Numbered from the stretch's first letter, positions 1 to 6,085 are shown. The stretch: DNA of 23,860 nt from 66-474 sp051962095 (GCA_051962095.1 JBQCCP010000070.1:1-23860); one strand, 5' to 3'. Made by a program: numbers and translations. The notes: generated from the letters alone by a model not told the origin.

Positions 1-2
1 TG

Positions 3-272
3 CACAAGGACGCCGCGGCCGAGATGCAGAACAAGTTGATCGGCCTGACCAGTTTGGATGTCGACGTGAAGCGCGCCGCCGACGAGCTCGGGATGTCCGC
101 GCGGGATGCGCGGGATACGCGCACCGCGTTAGACGATGCACTCCAATTCGGCACGGGGTTCACGGTTGACGGAAAACGCATCGACCCGGCCCGCGTGGTC
201 ATTTATCACGGACACCCCAACGATGACGCCGCGATGGCGCAGGAGTCGGGCGATGCGAAGGAGGGCGAGTGA
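3..272 (+). CDS. Hypothetical phage protein, 5'-truncated by the window edge
   Basis: The reading frame is open from the first base of the window (His-Lys-Asp-Ala-Ala-Ala-Glu precede the first Met at 24), so the true start probably lies upstream. About 89 residues are visible, mostly helical and charged, ending in an acidic tail (GDAKEGE). I recognise no domain. Its stop overlaps the next ATG (TGATG at 270-274), so it heads the visible part of a translationally coupled phage operon. If the gene instead starts at the ATG at 24 it would be 82 residues, but no strong ribosome site is visible just before that ATG. Confidence 0.6.
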   Translation, partial: HKDAAAEMQNKLIGLTSLDVDVKRAADELGMSARDARDTRTALDDALQFGTGFTVDGKRIDPARVVIYHGHPNDDAAMAQESGDAKEGE

Positions 273-487
273 TGTCGTGTGATATTTGCGGAAAGAAAGT
301 CGAGTACGCGGAACCGCTGCGGGATTGCTACCAGACCGACGACATAAAGTCGCTGTGCCCGGAGTGCATGCGTGTGGCCGATAAAGAACTCGACAAGCTG
401 AATACCTGGCTTTATCGGGTGCGCAGAGAACTATTGAAGCGCATGCTTCGACAACGCCACGAATCATTCTTAACGGAACGTCCATGA
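272..487 (+). CDS. Small zinc-finger-like phage protein
   Basis: A 71-residue protein with two CxxC pairs (C3/C6 and C29/C32) separated by about 22 residues, a pattern expected of a small zinc-binding knuckle, followed by a basic helical tail (about residues 34-66, rich in Arg, Lys and Leu). The ATG at 272 is chosen over the GTG at 269 because it overlaps the preceding stop as TGATG and follows a purine-rich GGAGGGCGAG. The end overlaps the next start (ATGA at 484-487). Nucleic-acid binding or a small regulatory role is a guess from the zinc pattern; no family is recognised. Confidence 0.62.
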   Translation: MSCDICGKKVEYAEPLRDCYQTDDIKSLCPECMRVADKELDKLNTWLYRVRRELLKRMLRQRHESFLTERP

Positions 488-1011
488 CTGACCACACAGA
501 CGAGTTGGCGGGGCTGCCCGAGGACGTGCACGAGGCGGTTGGTGCGCTCGCGGCGCTTTTCAGCTTTGGACCGGATAGCCCAGACTCTGAATACTTCCGC
601 ACCATCCGCGCCGAACTGCTGCGGCTCGCGCTGGAGAATGCGGAGTTGCGAGAGAATGAACGTACCGCAATACAACGGATCGCACAGTCGCGTGAGTCAT
701 CCGAGCACGCCGAGGCCGAACTCGCGGCGCTCAAGGACAAGTATCAGCAGGCTGATGGCATGGCCGCGTGCATGGCGATGGTGCGCGATGAATGCGTGAA
801 GGCTGGTGTGTTCCTGGAAACGCTCGCGCCGATGTTCTACCCCGAGGCGATCATCGGAATGCACGGAGAACTCGCAGCGCTGAAACGGAAGATCGCGGAA
901 GCGCGCACGATAACGCCTGACGTTGGCGAGGACGGCGATTACGTCAACGTGTGGTTCTCCGGAGACGAAAACCGCCATACCTTCGCCCTGCTGCCGGTAG
1001 GGGGTGAGTGA
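484..1011 (+). CDS. Hypothetical phage protein with coiled-coil segments
   Basis: A 175-residue acidic protein. Residues about 40-88 are rich in Leu, Ala, Glu and Arg and look like a long helix or coiled coil, and a second helical stretch covers about 125-143. The C-terminal 30 residues (DYVNVWFSGDENRHTF region) look like a small beta-rich module. No catalytic motif or known domain is recognised. The start overlaps the preceding stop (ATGA) and the end overlaps the next gene (TGATG at 1009-1013), so it is an integral member of the coupled operon. Function unknown. Confidence 0.6.
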   Translation: MTDHTDELAGLPEDVHEAVGALAALFSFGPDSPDSEYFRTIRAELLRLALENAELRENERTAIQRIAQSRESSEHAEAELAALKDKYQQADGMAACMAMVRDECVKAGVFLETLAPMFYPEAIIGMHGELAALKRKIAEARTITPDVGEDGDYVNVWFSGDENRHTFALLPVGGE

Positions 1012-1259
1012 TGAAAACCGCGATCTACATCGAAGATGGCGTTGTGCAGTTGGTCATCACGCCGGAGAGTGACTTCGAGAAATCCGCGCTGCGCTCGTTT
1101 GAGAGTAAGCCGATGGAGGCGAAGATTTACTCGGGCGCGTTCTACGATTGCCGGGGCGGATGGGTGCGCCAGAAAGGCTATTTCGGCGCCAACGCATACG
1201 GAAGCCCCGACAACAACGACCGCAGCCTGATCCTGCGCATGACGGAGGCGGCGGGGTGA
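1011..1259 (+). CDS. Hypothetical small phage protein
   Basis: An 82-residue protein beginning MKTAIYIEDGVVQLVITPES, which reads as two short beta strands, followed by an aromatic and Gly-rich region (FYDCRGGWVRQKGYFGANAYG). The ATG at 1011 is preferred to the GTG at 1008 because it forms the TGATG overlap used at the neighbouring junctions and follows GGGGTGAG. The end overlaps the AlpA/GIY-YIG gene in the same way (1257-1261). It resembles short accessory proteins of temperate phages in size and position, but I assign no family or function. Confidence 0.58.
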   Translation: MKTAIYIEDGVVQLVITPESDFEKSALRSFESKPMEAKIYSGAFYDCRGGWVRQKGYFGANAYGSPDNNDRSLILRMTEAAG

Positions 1260-1729
1260 TGGAGCTAGTGCCAGAACGGCTGCTTTCGATGCGCACCGTG
1301 CGCGCCCAGGTCGAGCTTCATCCCGCGACGATCTACGGGATGATCAAGGACGGCGAGTTCCCGAAGCCGATCAAGATGGGACGTCGGTCCCTGTGGATCG
1401 AGTCGGAGGTACAGGCGTGGATCCTGCAACGGGATGGAGCTGATCGCGCGAGAGCGGCGCTCAAACCCTACAAGCGCGGTCCAAAAGTCAGGACTGCGCT
1501 GTACCGCCATTTCGACAAGGACTCGCGGCTGCTTTACGTCGGAATCTCGTTGAGCGCCGTGGAGCGCTTGCGCGAACACCGCGTGCATGCTGCTTGGTTC
1601 GATCGCATCGTCCGCATCGAAATCGAGTGGTTCCAAAGTCGCGGCGCAGCCTTGAATGCGGAGCGCCGCGCGATCATGCGCGAGAGGCCCGAATGCAACA
1701 TCGTGCACAACGGACGTCCGCTGCCATGA
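1259..1729 (+). CDS. AlpA-type helix-turn-helix protein fused to a GIY-YIG nuclease domain
   Basis: A 156-residue protein with two parts. Residues about 6-58 match the AlpA/excisionase-like winged helix-turn-helix (HPATIYGMIKDGEFPKPIKM, then GRRSLWIESEVQAWI); such proteins bind att or promoter DNA and often control phage excision. Residues about 79-150 look like a compact GIY-YIG nuclease: Tyr82 for the first motif, YVG at 93-95, Arg103/Arg105, Glu135 and Asn147 all occupy the expected places. The ATG at 1259 overlaps the previous stop (TGATG); the in-frame extension back to 1148 would run through the upstream gene and is rejected. The end overlaps the DUF4224 gene (ATGA). It could be an excisionase or regulator carrying a nicking activity, or a nuclease targeted by its N-terminal domain. 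Domain calls are by eye; the role is inference. Confidence 0.78.
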   Translation: MELVPERLLSMRTVRAQVELHPATIYGMIKDGEFPKPIKMGRRSLWIESEVQAWILQRDGADRARAALKPYKRGPKVRTALYRHFDKDSRLLYVGISLSAVERLREHRVHAAWFDRIVRIEIEWFQSRGAALNAERRAIMRERPECNIVHNGRPLP

Positions 1730-1935
1730 CGGATGCCGTACGACTGTCGAGGTCGGAAATGGCCGACTTCACAGGCAGCCCGCAGCGCGCGCACCAGATC
1801 GGGTTCCTGCGCCTGAACGGCATCCCGCACTACGTGGACGCTCACGGCTGGCCCGTGGTGCTGTGGCGCCATCTTGACCCGCAACAACGCCCGAAGGAAG
1901 ATCGAAAACCTTGGAAGCCCAACAAGGCCGCGTAA
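1726..1935 (+). CDS. DUF4224 domain protein, integrase partner
   Basis: A 69-residue protein with the DUF4224 pattern: an N-terminal helical piece (LSRSEMADFTGSPQRAHQI) followed by GFLRLNGIPHYVDAHGWPVV. Genes of this family commonly sit immediately upstream of phage tyrosine integrases, which matches this position. The start at 1726 gives an ATGA overlap with the AlpA/GIY-YIG gene, and the end overlaps the integrase start as TAATG (1933-1937). Longer in-frame starts back to 1594 lie entirely inside the upstream gene and are rejected. The family has no established biochemical function; a DNA-binding or recombination accessory role is inferred from the constant neighbourhood. Confidence 0.8.
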   Translation: MTDAVRLSRSEMADFTGSPQRAHQIGFLRLNGIPHYVDAHGWPVVLWRHLDPQQRPKEDRKPWKPNKAA

Positions 1936-2951
1936 TGGGTCGCAGATCGTCCCGAACGAATGCCGTGCATAACTTGCGCGAGCGGCGCCGCGGCAACAAG
2001 ACCTACTACTTCTACGACCACGGCGGCAAGCCGCGCCGTGAGGAATCGCTGGGCTCGAATTACGCCTTGGCGATCAAGCGCTGGGCCGAGATCGAGGGCG
2101 ACGATGCGGGCGCCGTCGCGCCTATCACGCTGTTCAAGGATGTCGTGGCGGCCTATCGGCGCGAAGTGATCCCGACGAAAGCGGACCGCACCCAGCGCGA
2201 CAACATGCGCGAGTCGGGCAAACTGCTGGAATTCTTCAACGACCCGCCCGGCCCACTGGATGCAATCCAGCCGGTGAACGTCCGGCAATACCTGCGCTGG
2301 CGGAAGGACGCGCCGATCCGCGCCAACCGCGAAAAGGCGCTCCTGTCCCATATCTGGAACTACGCGCGCGATGAGGGATACACGGACAAGCCCAACCCGT
2401 GCGCAGGGATCAAGGGATTCAAGGAGTCGGGCCGCGATGTGTACGTCGAAGAGGACGTCTACGGAGCCGTCTGGGAGCACGCCGACGTGGTGCTTCGCGA
2501 TGCCATGGATCTGGCCTACCTGACCGGCCAGCGGCCCGCAGATGTCGTCAGGATGGCCGAGACCGACGTGCGCGACGGTGCGCTCATGGTGCGGCAGGGA
2601 AAGACCGGCGCGAAGGTCCGGATCGTGATCAGCCCAAACCTGCAGGCGGTGATCGACCGTGCAAAGGCCCGCAAACAGAGCCAGAAGGTCTACAGCACGC
2701 GCCTGGTGGTGAACGAGTACGGGAGACCCATCGGCGTGCACGCCCTGTCAGAGCGCTTCAAGAAGGCCAGGATGGCCGCGGGTGCCGAGGGGGTGCAGTT
2801 CCGCGACCTACGCGCGAAGGCGGCCACGGACAAGACGGAAGATGCGGGCGATATTCGGCAAGCGCAGCAGCAACTCGGCCATGCCAGCGTGGTCATGACG
2901 GAGCACTATGTGCGCAAGCGCCGGGGGCAAAAAGTCACCCCGACGCGGTGA
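1935..2951 (+). CDS. int: Phage tyrosine recombinase (integrase)
   Basis: A 338-residue site-specific recombinase that would catalyse integration and excision between phage and chromosomal att sites. The N-terminal part (about 1-60) resembles an arm-type DNA-binding region, about 70-165 is the core-binding domain, and about 170-325 is the catalytic domain. Visible catalytic residues are Arg200 (TGQRPADV), a Lys in GKTGAKVRI, Arg293 (FRDLR), His316 (QLGH) and nucleophile Tyr325 (TEHYVRKR). In the usual HxxR box the His position is Arg290, a substitution I associate with this phage integrase subgroup. The ATG at 1935 overlaps the DUF4224 stop (TAATG); the TTG at 1911 is less likely. The gene points at the adjacent tRNA-Cys 3' end. 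Confidence 0.93.
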   Translation: MGRRSSRTNAVHNLRERRRGNKTYYFYDHGGKPRREESLGSNYALAIKRWAEIEGDDAGAVAPITLFKDVVAAYRREVIPTKADRTQRDNMRESGKLLEFFNDPPGPLDAIQPVNVRQYLRWRKDAPIRANREKALLSHIWNYARDEGYTDKPNPCAGIKGFKESGRDVYVEEDVYGAVWEHADVVLRDAMDLAYLTGQRPADVVRMAETDVRDGALMVRQGKTGAKVRIVISPNLQAVIDRAKARKQSQKVYSTRLVVNEYGRPIGVHALSERFKKARMAAGAEGVQFRDLRAKAATDKTEDAGDIRQAQQQLGHASVVMTEHYVRKRRGQKVTPTR

Positions 2952-2980
2952 ATTGCGGAAAAGTTCCATAATTGCGGAAA
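2951..2980. repeat. Two 11-bp direct repeats beside the att site
   Basis: The sequence aattgcggaaa occurs exactly at 2951-2961 and 2970-2980, starts 19 bp apart, directly between the integrase stop and the tRNA-Cys 3' end. The spacing is close to two helical turns. Paired direct repeats flanking an attachment site are typical of arm-type integrase or excisionase binding sites. Binding is inferred, not shown. Confidence 0.6.
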
Positions 2981-3011
2981 TCGTGCGAATCGCTGAACCC
3001 AGCGCCACGAT

Positions 3012-3056
3012 TGGAGGCCAGGGTCGGAATCGAACCGGCGTACGCGGATTTGCAGT
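3012..3056 (-). other. Inferred attachment site in the 3' half of tRNA-Cys
   Basis: The integrase end of the element abuts the 3' end of an intact tRNA-Cys gene. Tyrosine integrases of this kind usually recombine within the anticodon or T-loop to 3'-end region, leaving the tRNA intact on one side and a copy of its 3' part at the far end. The limits given here cover the CCA end to the anticodon stem-loop and are an estimate. The second copy lies outside the window, so the core length cannot be read. Confidence 0.5.
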
Positions 3057-3085
3057 CCGCTGCATGACCACTCTGCCACCTGGCC
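3012..3085 (-). tRNA. cysT: tRNA-Cys (anticodon GCA)
   Basis: The minus strand folds as a 74-nt tRNA with encoded CCA. The acceptor stem pairs GGCCAGG (3085-3079) with CCTGGCC (3022-3016), followed by discriminator T at 3015 and CCA at 3014-3012. The anticodon loop reads CTGCAAA, giving GCA, and the T-arm carries GGTTCGATTCC. Discriminator U73 is a known identity element of cysteine tRNA. The gene lies downstream of tRNA-Gly and pgsA, as cysT does in E. coli, and appears intact despite the adjacent integrated element. Confidence 0.96.
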
Positions 3086-3098
3086 GGTGACGTGTTGC

Positions 3099-3104
3099 AT
3101 TATC
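3099..3104 (-). promoter_or_regulatory. Possible -10 box for tRNA-Cys
   Basis: On the minus strand GATAAT (5 of 6 matches to TATAAT) lies 13 nt before the tRNA-Cys 5' end, so a transcript starting about 7 nt downstream would have a very short leader. No good -35 hexamer is seen at the expected spacing. With the hairpin upstream at 3145-3167 it may allow tRNA-Cys to be transcribed separately from tRNA-Gly. Weak evidence. Confidence 0.3.
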
Positions 3105-3144
3105 GCTTCGATAGCGAGACTGCCTTGCGCAGTCCCGAAACAAC

Positions 3145-3167
3145 AGACCCCGGCATGACCGGGGTCT
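3145..3167 (-). terminator. Hairpin between tRNA-Gly and tRNA-Cys, possible intrinsic terminator
   Basis: AGACCCCGG and CCGGGGTCT form a perfect 9-bp stem with a 5-nt loop. On the minus strand the stem is followed by GTTGTTT, an imperfect U-tract, so termination or attenuation after tRNA-Gly is plausible. It could instead be a processing signal in a tRNA precursor. There is no T-tract on the plus strand, which argues against it stopping integrase transcription. Confidence 0.42.
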
Positions 3168-3175
3168 CGAGAACC

Positions 3176-3251
<76 letters not shown>

Positions 3252-3287
3252 GCGAGCCGGCAATGATACGTGGGGCCGCAATCCGGT

Positions 3288-3902
3288 TCAAGCCTCCGGG
3301 CGCCCCTCGCCCGGCATCCGCCCGTTGCGCAGCACCGGCCAAGCGGCCTTCATGTAGGCCAACCCGGACCAGATCGTCAGGATCGCGGCGATCACCAGCA
3401 GCACCTCGCCGACGTACCAGCCGCGCAGGAAGGTCGCGTCCTTGTCGCGCTCCCACAGCAGGATCAGGATCGCAACGATCTGCATCACCGTCTTGAACTT
3501 GCCGATCCATTGCACCTTGACCCGCGCCCGCTCGCCCACGAAGGCCATCCATTCGCGCAACGCCGAGACCGCGATCTCGCGGCCAACGATCACGGCGCTG
3601 GTCACCGCCAGCAGCGCGGTTGGATGGCTCTGCACCAGCACGAACAGCGTCACCGCCATCATCAATTTGTCGGCGACGGGATCGAGGAACGCACCGAACG
3701 CCGATTCCATGTGCCAGCGACGCGCAATCCAGCCATCCAGCCAATCGGTGATCGAGGCCAGCGCGAACACCGCGACCGCGGCGAAGTTGGCGAACCGCAA
3801 TGGCACGGCCGGGAACGCGTCGTGCGAGTAGAACACCACCACCATCACCGGCAGCAGCAGCACGCGGAACAGCGTCATCCAGGTCGGCAGGTTGATGCGC
3901 AA
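3288..3902 (-). CDS. pgsA: CDP-diacylglycerol--glycerol-3-phosphate 3-phosphatidyltransferase
   Basis: A 204-residue inner-membrane enzyme making phosphatidylglycerophosphate from CDP-diacylglycerol and glycerol 3-phosphate, the committed step to phosphatidylglycerol and cardiolipin. The complete CDP-alcohol phosphatidyltransferase signature DG(x)2AR(x)8G(x)3D(x)3D is seen at D56, G57, A60, R61, G70, D74 and D78, with D53 just before it. Several hydrophobic segments (about 11-25, 38-52, 83-105, 138-150, 162-182) fit a polytopic membrane protein. The start is read as TTG at 3902: it gives the expected N-terminus MRINLPTWMTLFR and has GGAG 8 nt upstream (3914-3911). The gene follows uvrC on the same strand after a 282-nt gap and precedes the two tRNAs. 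A phospholipase D/cardiolipin synthase homologue lies about 7 kb away. Confidence 0.95.
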   Translation of the reverse strand: MRINLPTWMTLFRVLLLPVMVVVFYSHDAFPAVPLRFANFAAVAVFALASITDWLDGWIARRWHMESAFGAFLDPVADKLMMAVTLFVLVQSHPTALLAVTSAVIVGREIAVSALREWMAFVGERARVKVQWIGKFKTVMQIVAILILLWERDKDATFLRGWYVGEVLLVIAAILTIWSGLAYMKAAWPVLRNGRMPGEGRPEA

Positions 3903-4076
3903 GCGATTGGCTCCAGACGAACCACATCAGTGTCGCATACGCGCGCACGGTCGTCAGGCGAGGTCGGAATCTCGGGCTTGCGGTCGATGGCAGGGGGTCA
4001 ACCCGCCAATCGCGTCGCGGCGGCTCAGACGCATCATGGCGAGTCAAGACCCGCCCGACGGCTTCGCTTCGGAGAG

Positions 4077-4183
4077 GCTGTTGTGTGTGGGAAGTCAGGC
4101 CATGGAAGGCCGTTCTGGACTTCATGGCGCGGAACCGCTCGATTGCAACGGCCGCTTGTGGGCCGCGATCATGGACGATCGCA
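4077..4183 (-). repeat. Dispersed 3'-end repeat, copy 1 (after uvrC)
   Basis: This is one of two copies of a repeat of about 107 bp; the other is at 20783-20890. Read on the minus strand it starts with TGCGATCGTCCATGATCGC (one mismatch to copy 2), 2 nt after the uvrC TAG. After a diverged middle of similar length it has a 28-nt block at 4118-4091 identical to copy 2, then ends with CAACAGCC. The first block forms GCGATC-N6-GATCGC and the second GGCC-N6-GGCC. Further around the second block GAAGTC (4091-4096) can pair with GACTTC (4118-4123) in this copy only. No T-tract follows, so it is not an ordinary intrinsic terminator. The rest of the uvrC-pgsA gap (3903-4076) shows nothing recognisable except the pgsA ribosome site. 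Confidence 0.78.
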
Positions 4184-4185
4184 CC

Positions 4186-6003
4186 CTAATGCAGGAACGC
4201 GTGGATGCGCTCGGCCAGTTCGCGATTGATGCCGCGAATCCGGCAAAGCTCCTCGACACCGGCCGCCATCACGCCCGCGTGCCCGCCGAACGCCTTCAGC
4301 AGCGCCGAGCGCCGGGCCGCGCCGATGCCTGGCACGTCTTCCAGCACGCCGCGCTCTCGCGCCTTTTCGCGGCGCTTGCGATGTCCGGTGATCGCGAAGC
4401 GATGGGCCTCGTCGCGTACCGCGTCGATCAGGTGCAGCGCCGGCGAGTCGGGGCCGGGTTCGAGTTCGCGTCCACTGGCGCCCAGCACCAGGGTTTCCTC
4501 GCCCTCGCGGCGCGACGGCCCCTTGGCCACGCCCACGACTTCGATGCCATTGATCCCCAGGTCCTGCAGCACCGACAACGCCTGCGCCACCTGGCCTTTG
4601 CCGCCGTCGATCAGCAACAAGTCCGGCACTTCGCCCTCGCCGCGCGCCAGAGCCTTGAAACGCCGTTCCAGCGCCTGCCGCATCGCGGCGTAGTCGTCGC
4701 CGCCGGTGATGCCGCGGATGTTGAAACGCCGGTAGTGATTCTTCAGCGGCCCTTCGGGGCCGAACACCACGCACGACGCCACGGTTTCCTCGCCCATGGT
4801 GTGGCTGATGTCGAAGCATTCGAGGCGTTGCGGTGTTTCGTAGAGTTGCAGCAAGTCGCGCAATGCTTCGAAGCGGGTGTGCAGGGTCTGCCGGCTGGTC
4901 AGCCGCGCCAGCAGCGCCGCTTCGGCATTGCGCGCAGCCATCTCCACGAAGCGCGCGCGCTCGCCGCGCACGCGCCATTTCAGCGCAATCTCGCGCTCGC
5001 GCTGCACGGAGAGCATTTCAGCGAGTGCCTGCGCATCGGTGGGCTCGCGGTCGCACACGATTTCGTTCGGCGCCGGCTGGTCGAGGTAGTATTGGGCGAG
5101 GAACTGGCCGAGCACGTCTTCCGGCGCTGAGTCGAACGCCAGCTTCGGGAAGTGGGCGCGCGAACCCAGGCTGATGCCGTTGCGGAAAAACAGCACCGAC
5201 ACGCAGGCGACGCCGTCCTCGACGCGGCACGCGAACACATCCATGTCGGCAGTGGCGCCATGCACGTAATGCTGCGCCTGCAGGCCGCGCAACGTCGCGA
5301 TCTGGTCGCGCAGGCGTGCGGCGCGTTCGTAGTCCTGGCTCGAACTTGCGGCATCCATCCGCATCGCGAGCTCGCCCAGCACCGCGTCGCTGCGGCCTTC
5401 CAGGAACATCACCGCGTGACGCATGTCCTCGGCGTACTCTTCCGGATCGATGAGCGCAACGCAGGGCGCGCTGCAACGCCCGATCTGGTACAGCAGGCAC
5501 GGGCGCGAACGATTGCGGAAATAGCTGTTCTCGCAGGTGCGCACCTTGAACAGCTTCTGCATCAGCGCCAGGCTTTCGCGCACCGCATGCGCGCTCGGAT
5601 ACGGCCCGAAGTAGCGGCCCTTCTCACGCTTGGCGCCGCGGTGGAACACGATGCGCGGGAACGGATCGTCCGACACGAAGATATACGGATAGCTCTTGTC
5701 GTCGCGCAACATGATGTTGTAGCGCGGCTTGAGCGATTTGATCAGTTGCGCTTCGAGCAGCAGCGCCTCGCCCTCGGTGCGCGTCAGCGTCACCTCGATG
5801 CGCGCGATCTGCGAAACCATCGACGCGATGCGCGGTTCGAGGTTCGGCTTCAGGAAATAGTTGCCGACCCGCTTCTTGAGGTTGCGCGCCTTGCCGACAT
5901 ACAGCAGCGCGTCGTCCGCATCGAACATGCGGTACACGCCGGGCGAAGTGGTGAGATTGCGAACGAAGGCCTTGCCGTCGAAAACCGCTGCGTCGGACTG
6001 CAT
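4186..6003 (-). CDS. uvrC: UvrABC excinuclease subunit C
   Basis: A 605-residue cytoplasmic nuclease that, with the UvrAB complex, incises DNA on both sides of a lesion in nucleotide excision repair. Domains in order: an N-terminal GIY-YIG nuclease (GVY at 22-24, YVG at 35-37, Arg40) for the 3' incision; a Cys-rich segment (about 150-180); a UVR helical motif that binds UvrB (about 205-240); an RNase H-like 5'-incision nuclease with ECFDISHTMGEETVAS and LLIDGGKGQ; and tandem helix-hairpin-helix motifs at the end (VPGIGAARRSALLKAFGG, then IRGINRELAERI). Length is normal for the family. The ATG at 6003 lacks a clear ribosome site, but a TACAAT -10-like box sits 6 nt before it. The 3' end is followed immediately by a dispersed repeat. 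Confidence 0.97.
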   Translation of the reverse strand: MQSDAAVFDGKAFVRNLTTSPGVYRMFDADDALLYVGKARNLKKRVGNYFLKPNLEPRIASMVSQIARIEVTLTRTEGEALLLEAQLIKSLKPRYNIMLRDDKSYPYIFVSDDPFPRIVFHRGAKREKGRYFGPYPSAHAVRESLALMQKLFKVRTCENSYFRNRSRPCLLYQIGRCSAPCVALIDPEEYAEDMRHAVMFLEGRSDAVLGELAMRMDAASSSQDYERAARLRDQIATLRGLQAQHYVHGATADMDVFACRVEDGVACVSVLFFRNGISLGSRAHFPKLAFDSAPEDVLGQFLAQYYLDQPAPNEIVCDREPTDAQALAEMLSVQREREIALKWRVRGERARFVEMAARNAEAALLARLTSRQTLHTRFEALRDLLQLYETPQRLECFDISHTMGEETVASCVVFGPEGPLKNHYRRFNIRGITGGDDYAAMRQALERRFKALARGEGEVPDLLLIDGGKGQVAQALSVLQDLGINGIEVVGVAKGPSRREGEETLVLGASGRELEPGPDSPALHLIDAVRDEAHRFAITGHRKRREKARERGVLEDVPGIGAARRSALLKAFGGHAGVMAAGVEELCRIRGINRELAERIHAFLH

Positions 6004-6009
6004 GGCGGT

Positions 6010-6015
6010 ATTGTA
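6010..6015 (-). promoter_or_regulatory. Possible -10 box giving a leaderless uvrC transcript
   Basis: TACAAT (5 of 6 matches to consensus) ends 6 nt before the uvrC ATG, which would place transcription initiation at or next to the start codon. The absence of a Shine-Dalgarno sequence there fits a leaderless message. No convincing -35 element is visible at 16-18 nt spacing, so the call is tentative. Confidence 0.3.
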
Positions 6016-6085
6016 GCGGCGCTATTGCACGGCTTGGCTGCGCGCGAAAGCACGTCCGAACATGGCTCAAGAATTCCGTCGCGTC

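Larger units (their letters stand above)
1..3011. mobile_element. End of an integrated prophage or phage-like integrative element (partial)
   Basis: Seven short co-directional genes end in a tyrosine integrase whose stop lies 60 nt from the 3' end of a tRNA-Cys gene. That is the classic layout of a tRNA-targeting temperate phage or integrative element. DUF4224 and AlpA-like proteins beside the integrase are typical phage partners. Base composition looks less GC-rich than the chromosomal genes to the right. The element continues beyond position 1, so the other att site, structural genes and cargo are not visible. The right boundary is set at the base before the tRNA 3' CCA; the exact crossover could lie inside the tRNA. 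Prophage versus another integrative element cannot be decided here. Confidence 0.82.

Noticed and set aside
1259..1729. Free-standing homing endonuclease
   Set aside because: The GIY-YIG domain is at the C-terminus of an AlpA-like protein within a coupled operon, and no intron or intein boundary is visible.
4165..4182. GCGATC-N6-GATCGC hairpin after uvrC as a simple intrinsic terminator
   Set aside because: No T-tract follows it on the minus strand, and the same hairpin recurs in the second repeat copy, so it is better described as part of the repeat.
3892..5130. 412-codon open frame on the plus strand
   Set aside because: It is antisense to uvrC and runs through the uvrC-pgsA spacer and the dispersed repeat. 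The short peptide similarity to a frame near 20850 only reflects the DNA repeat.
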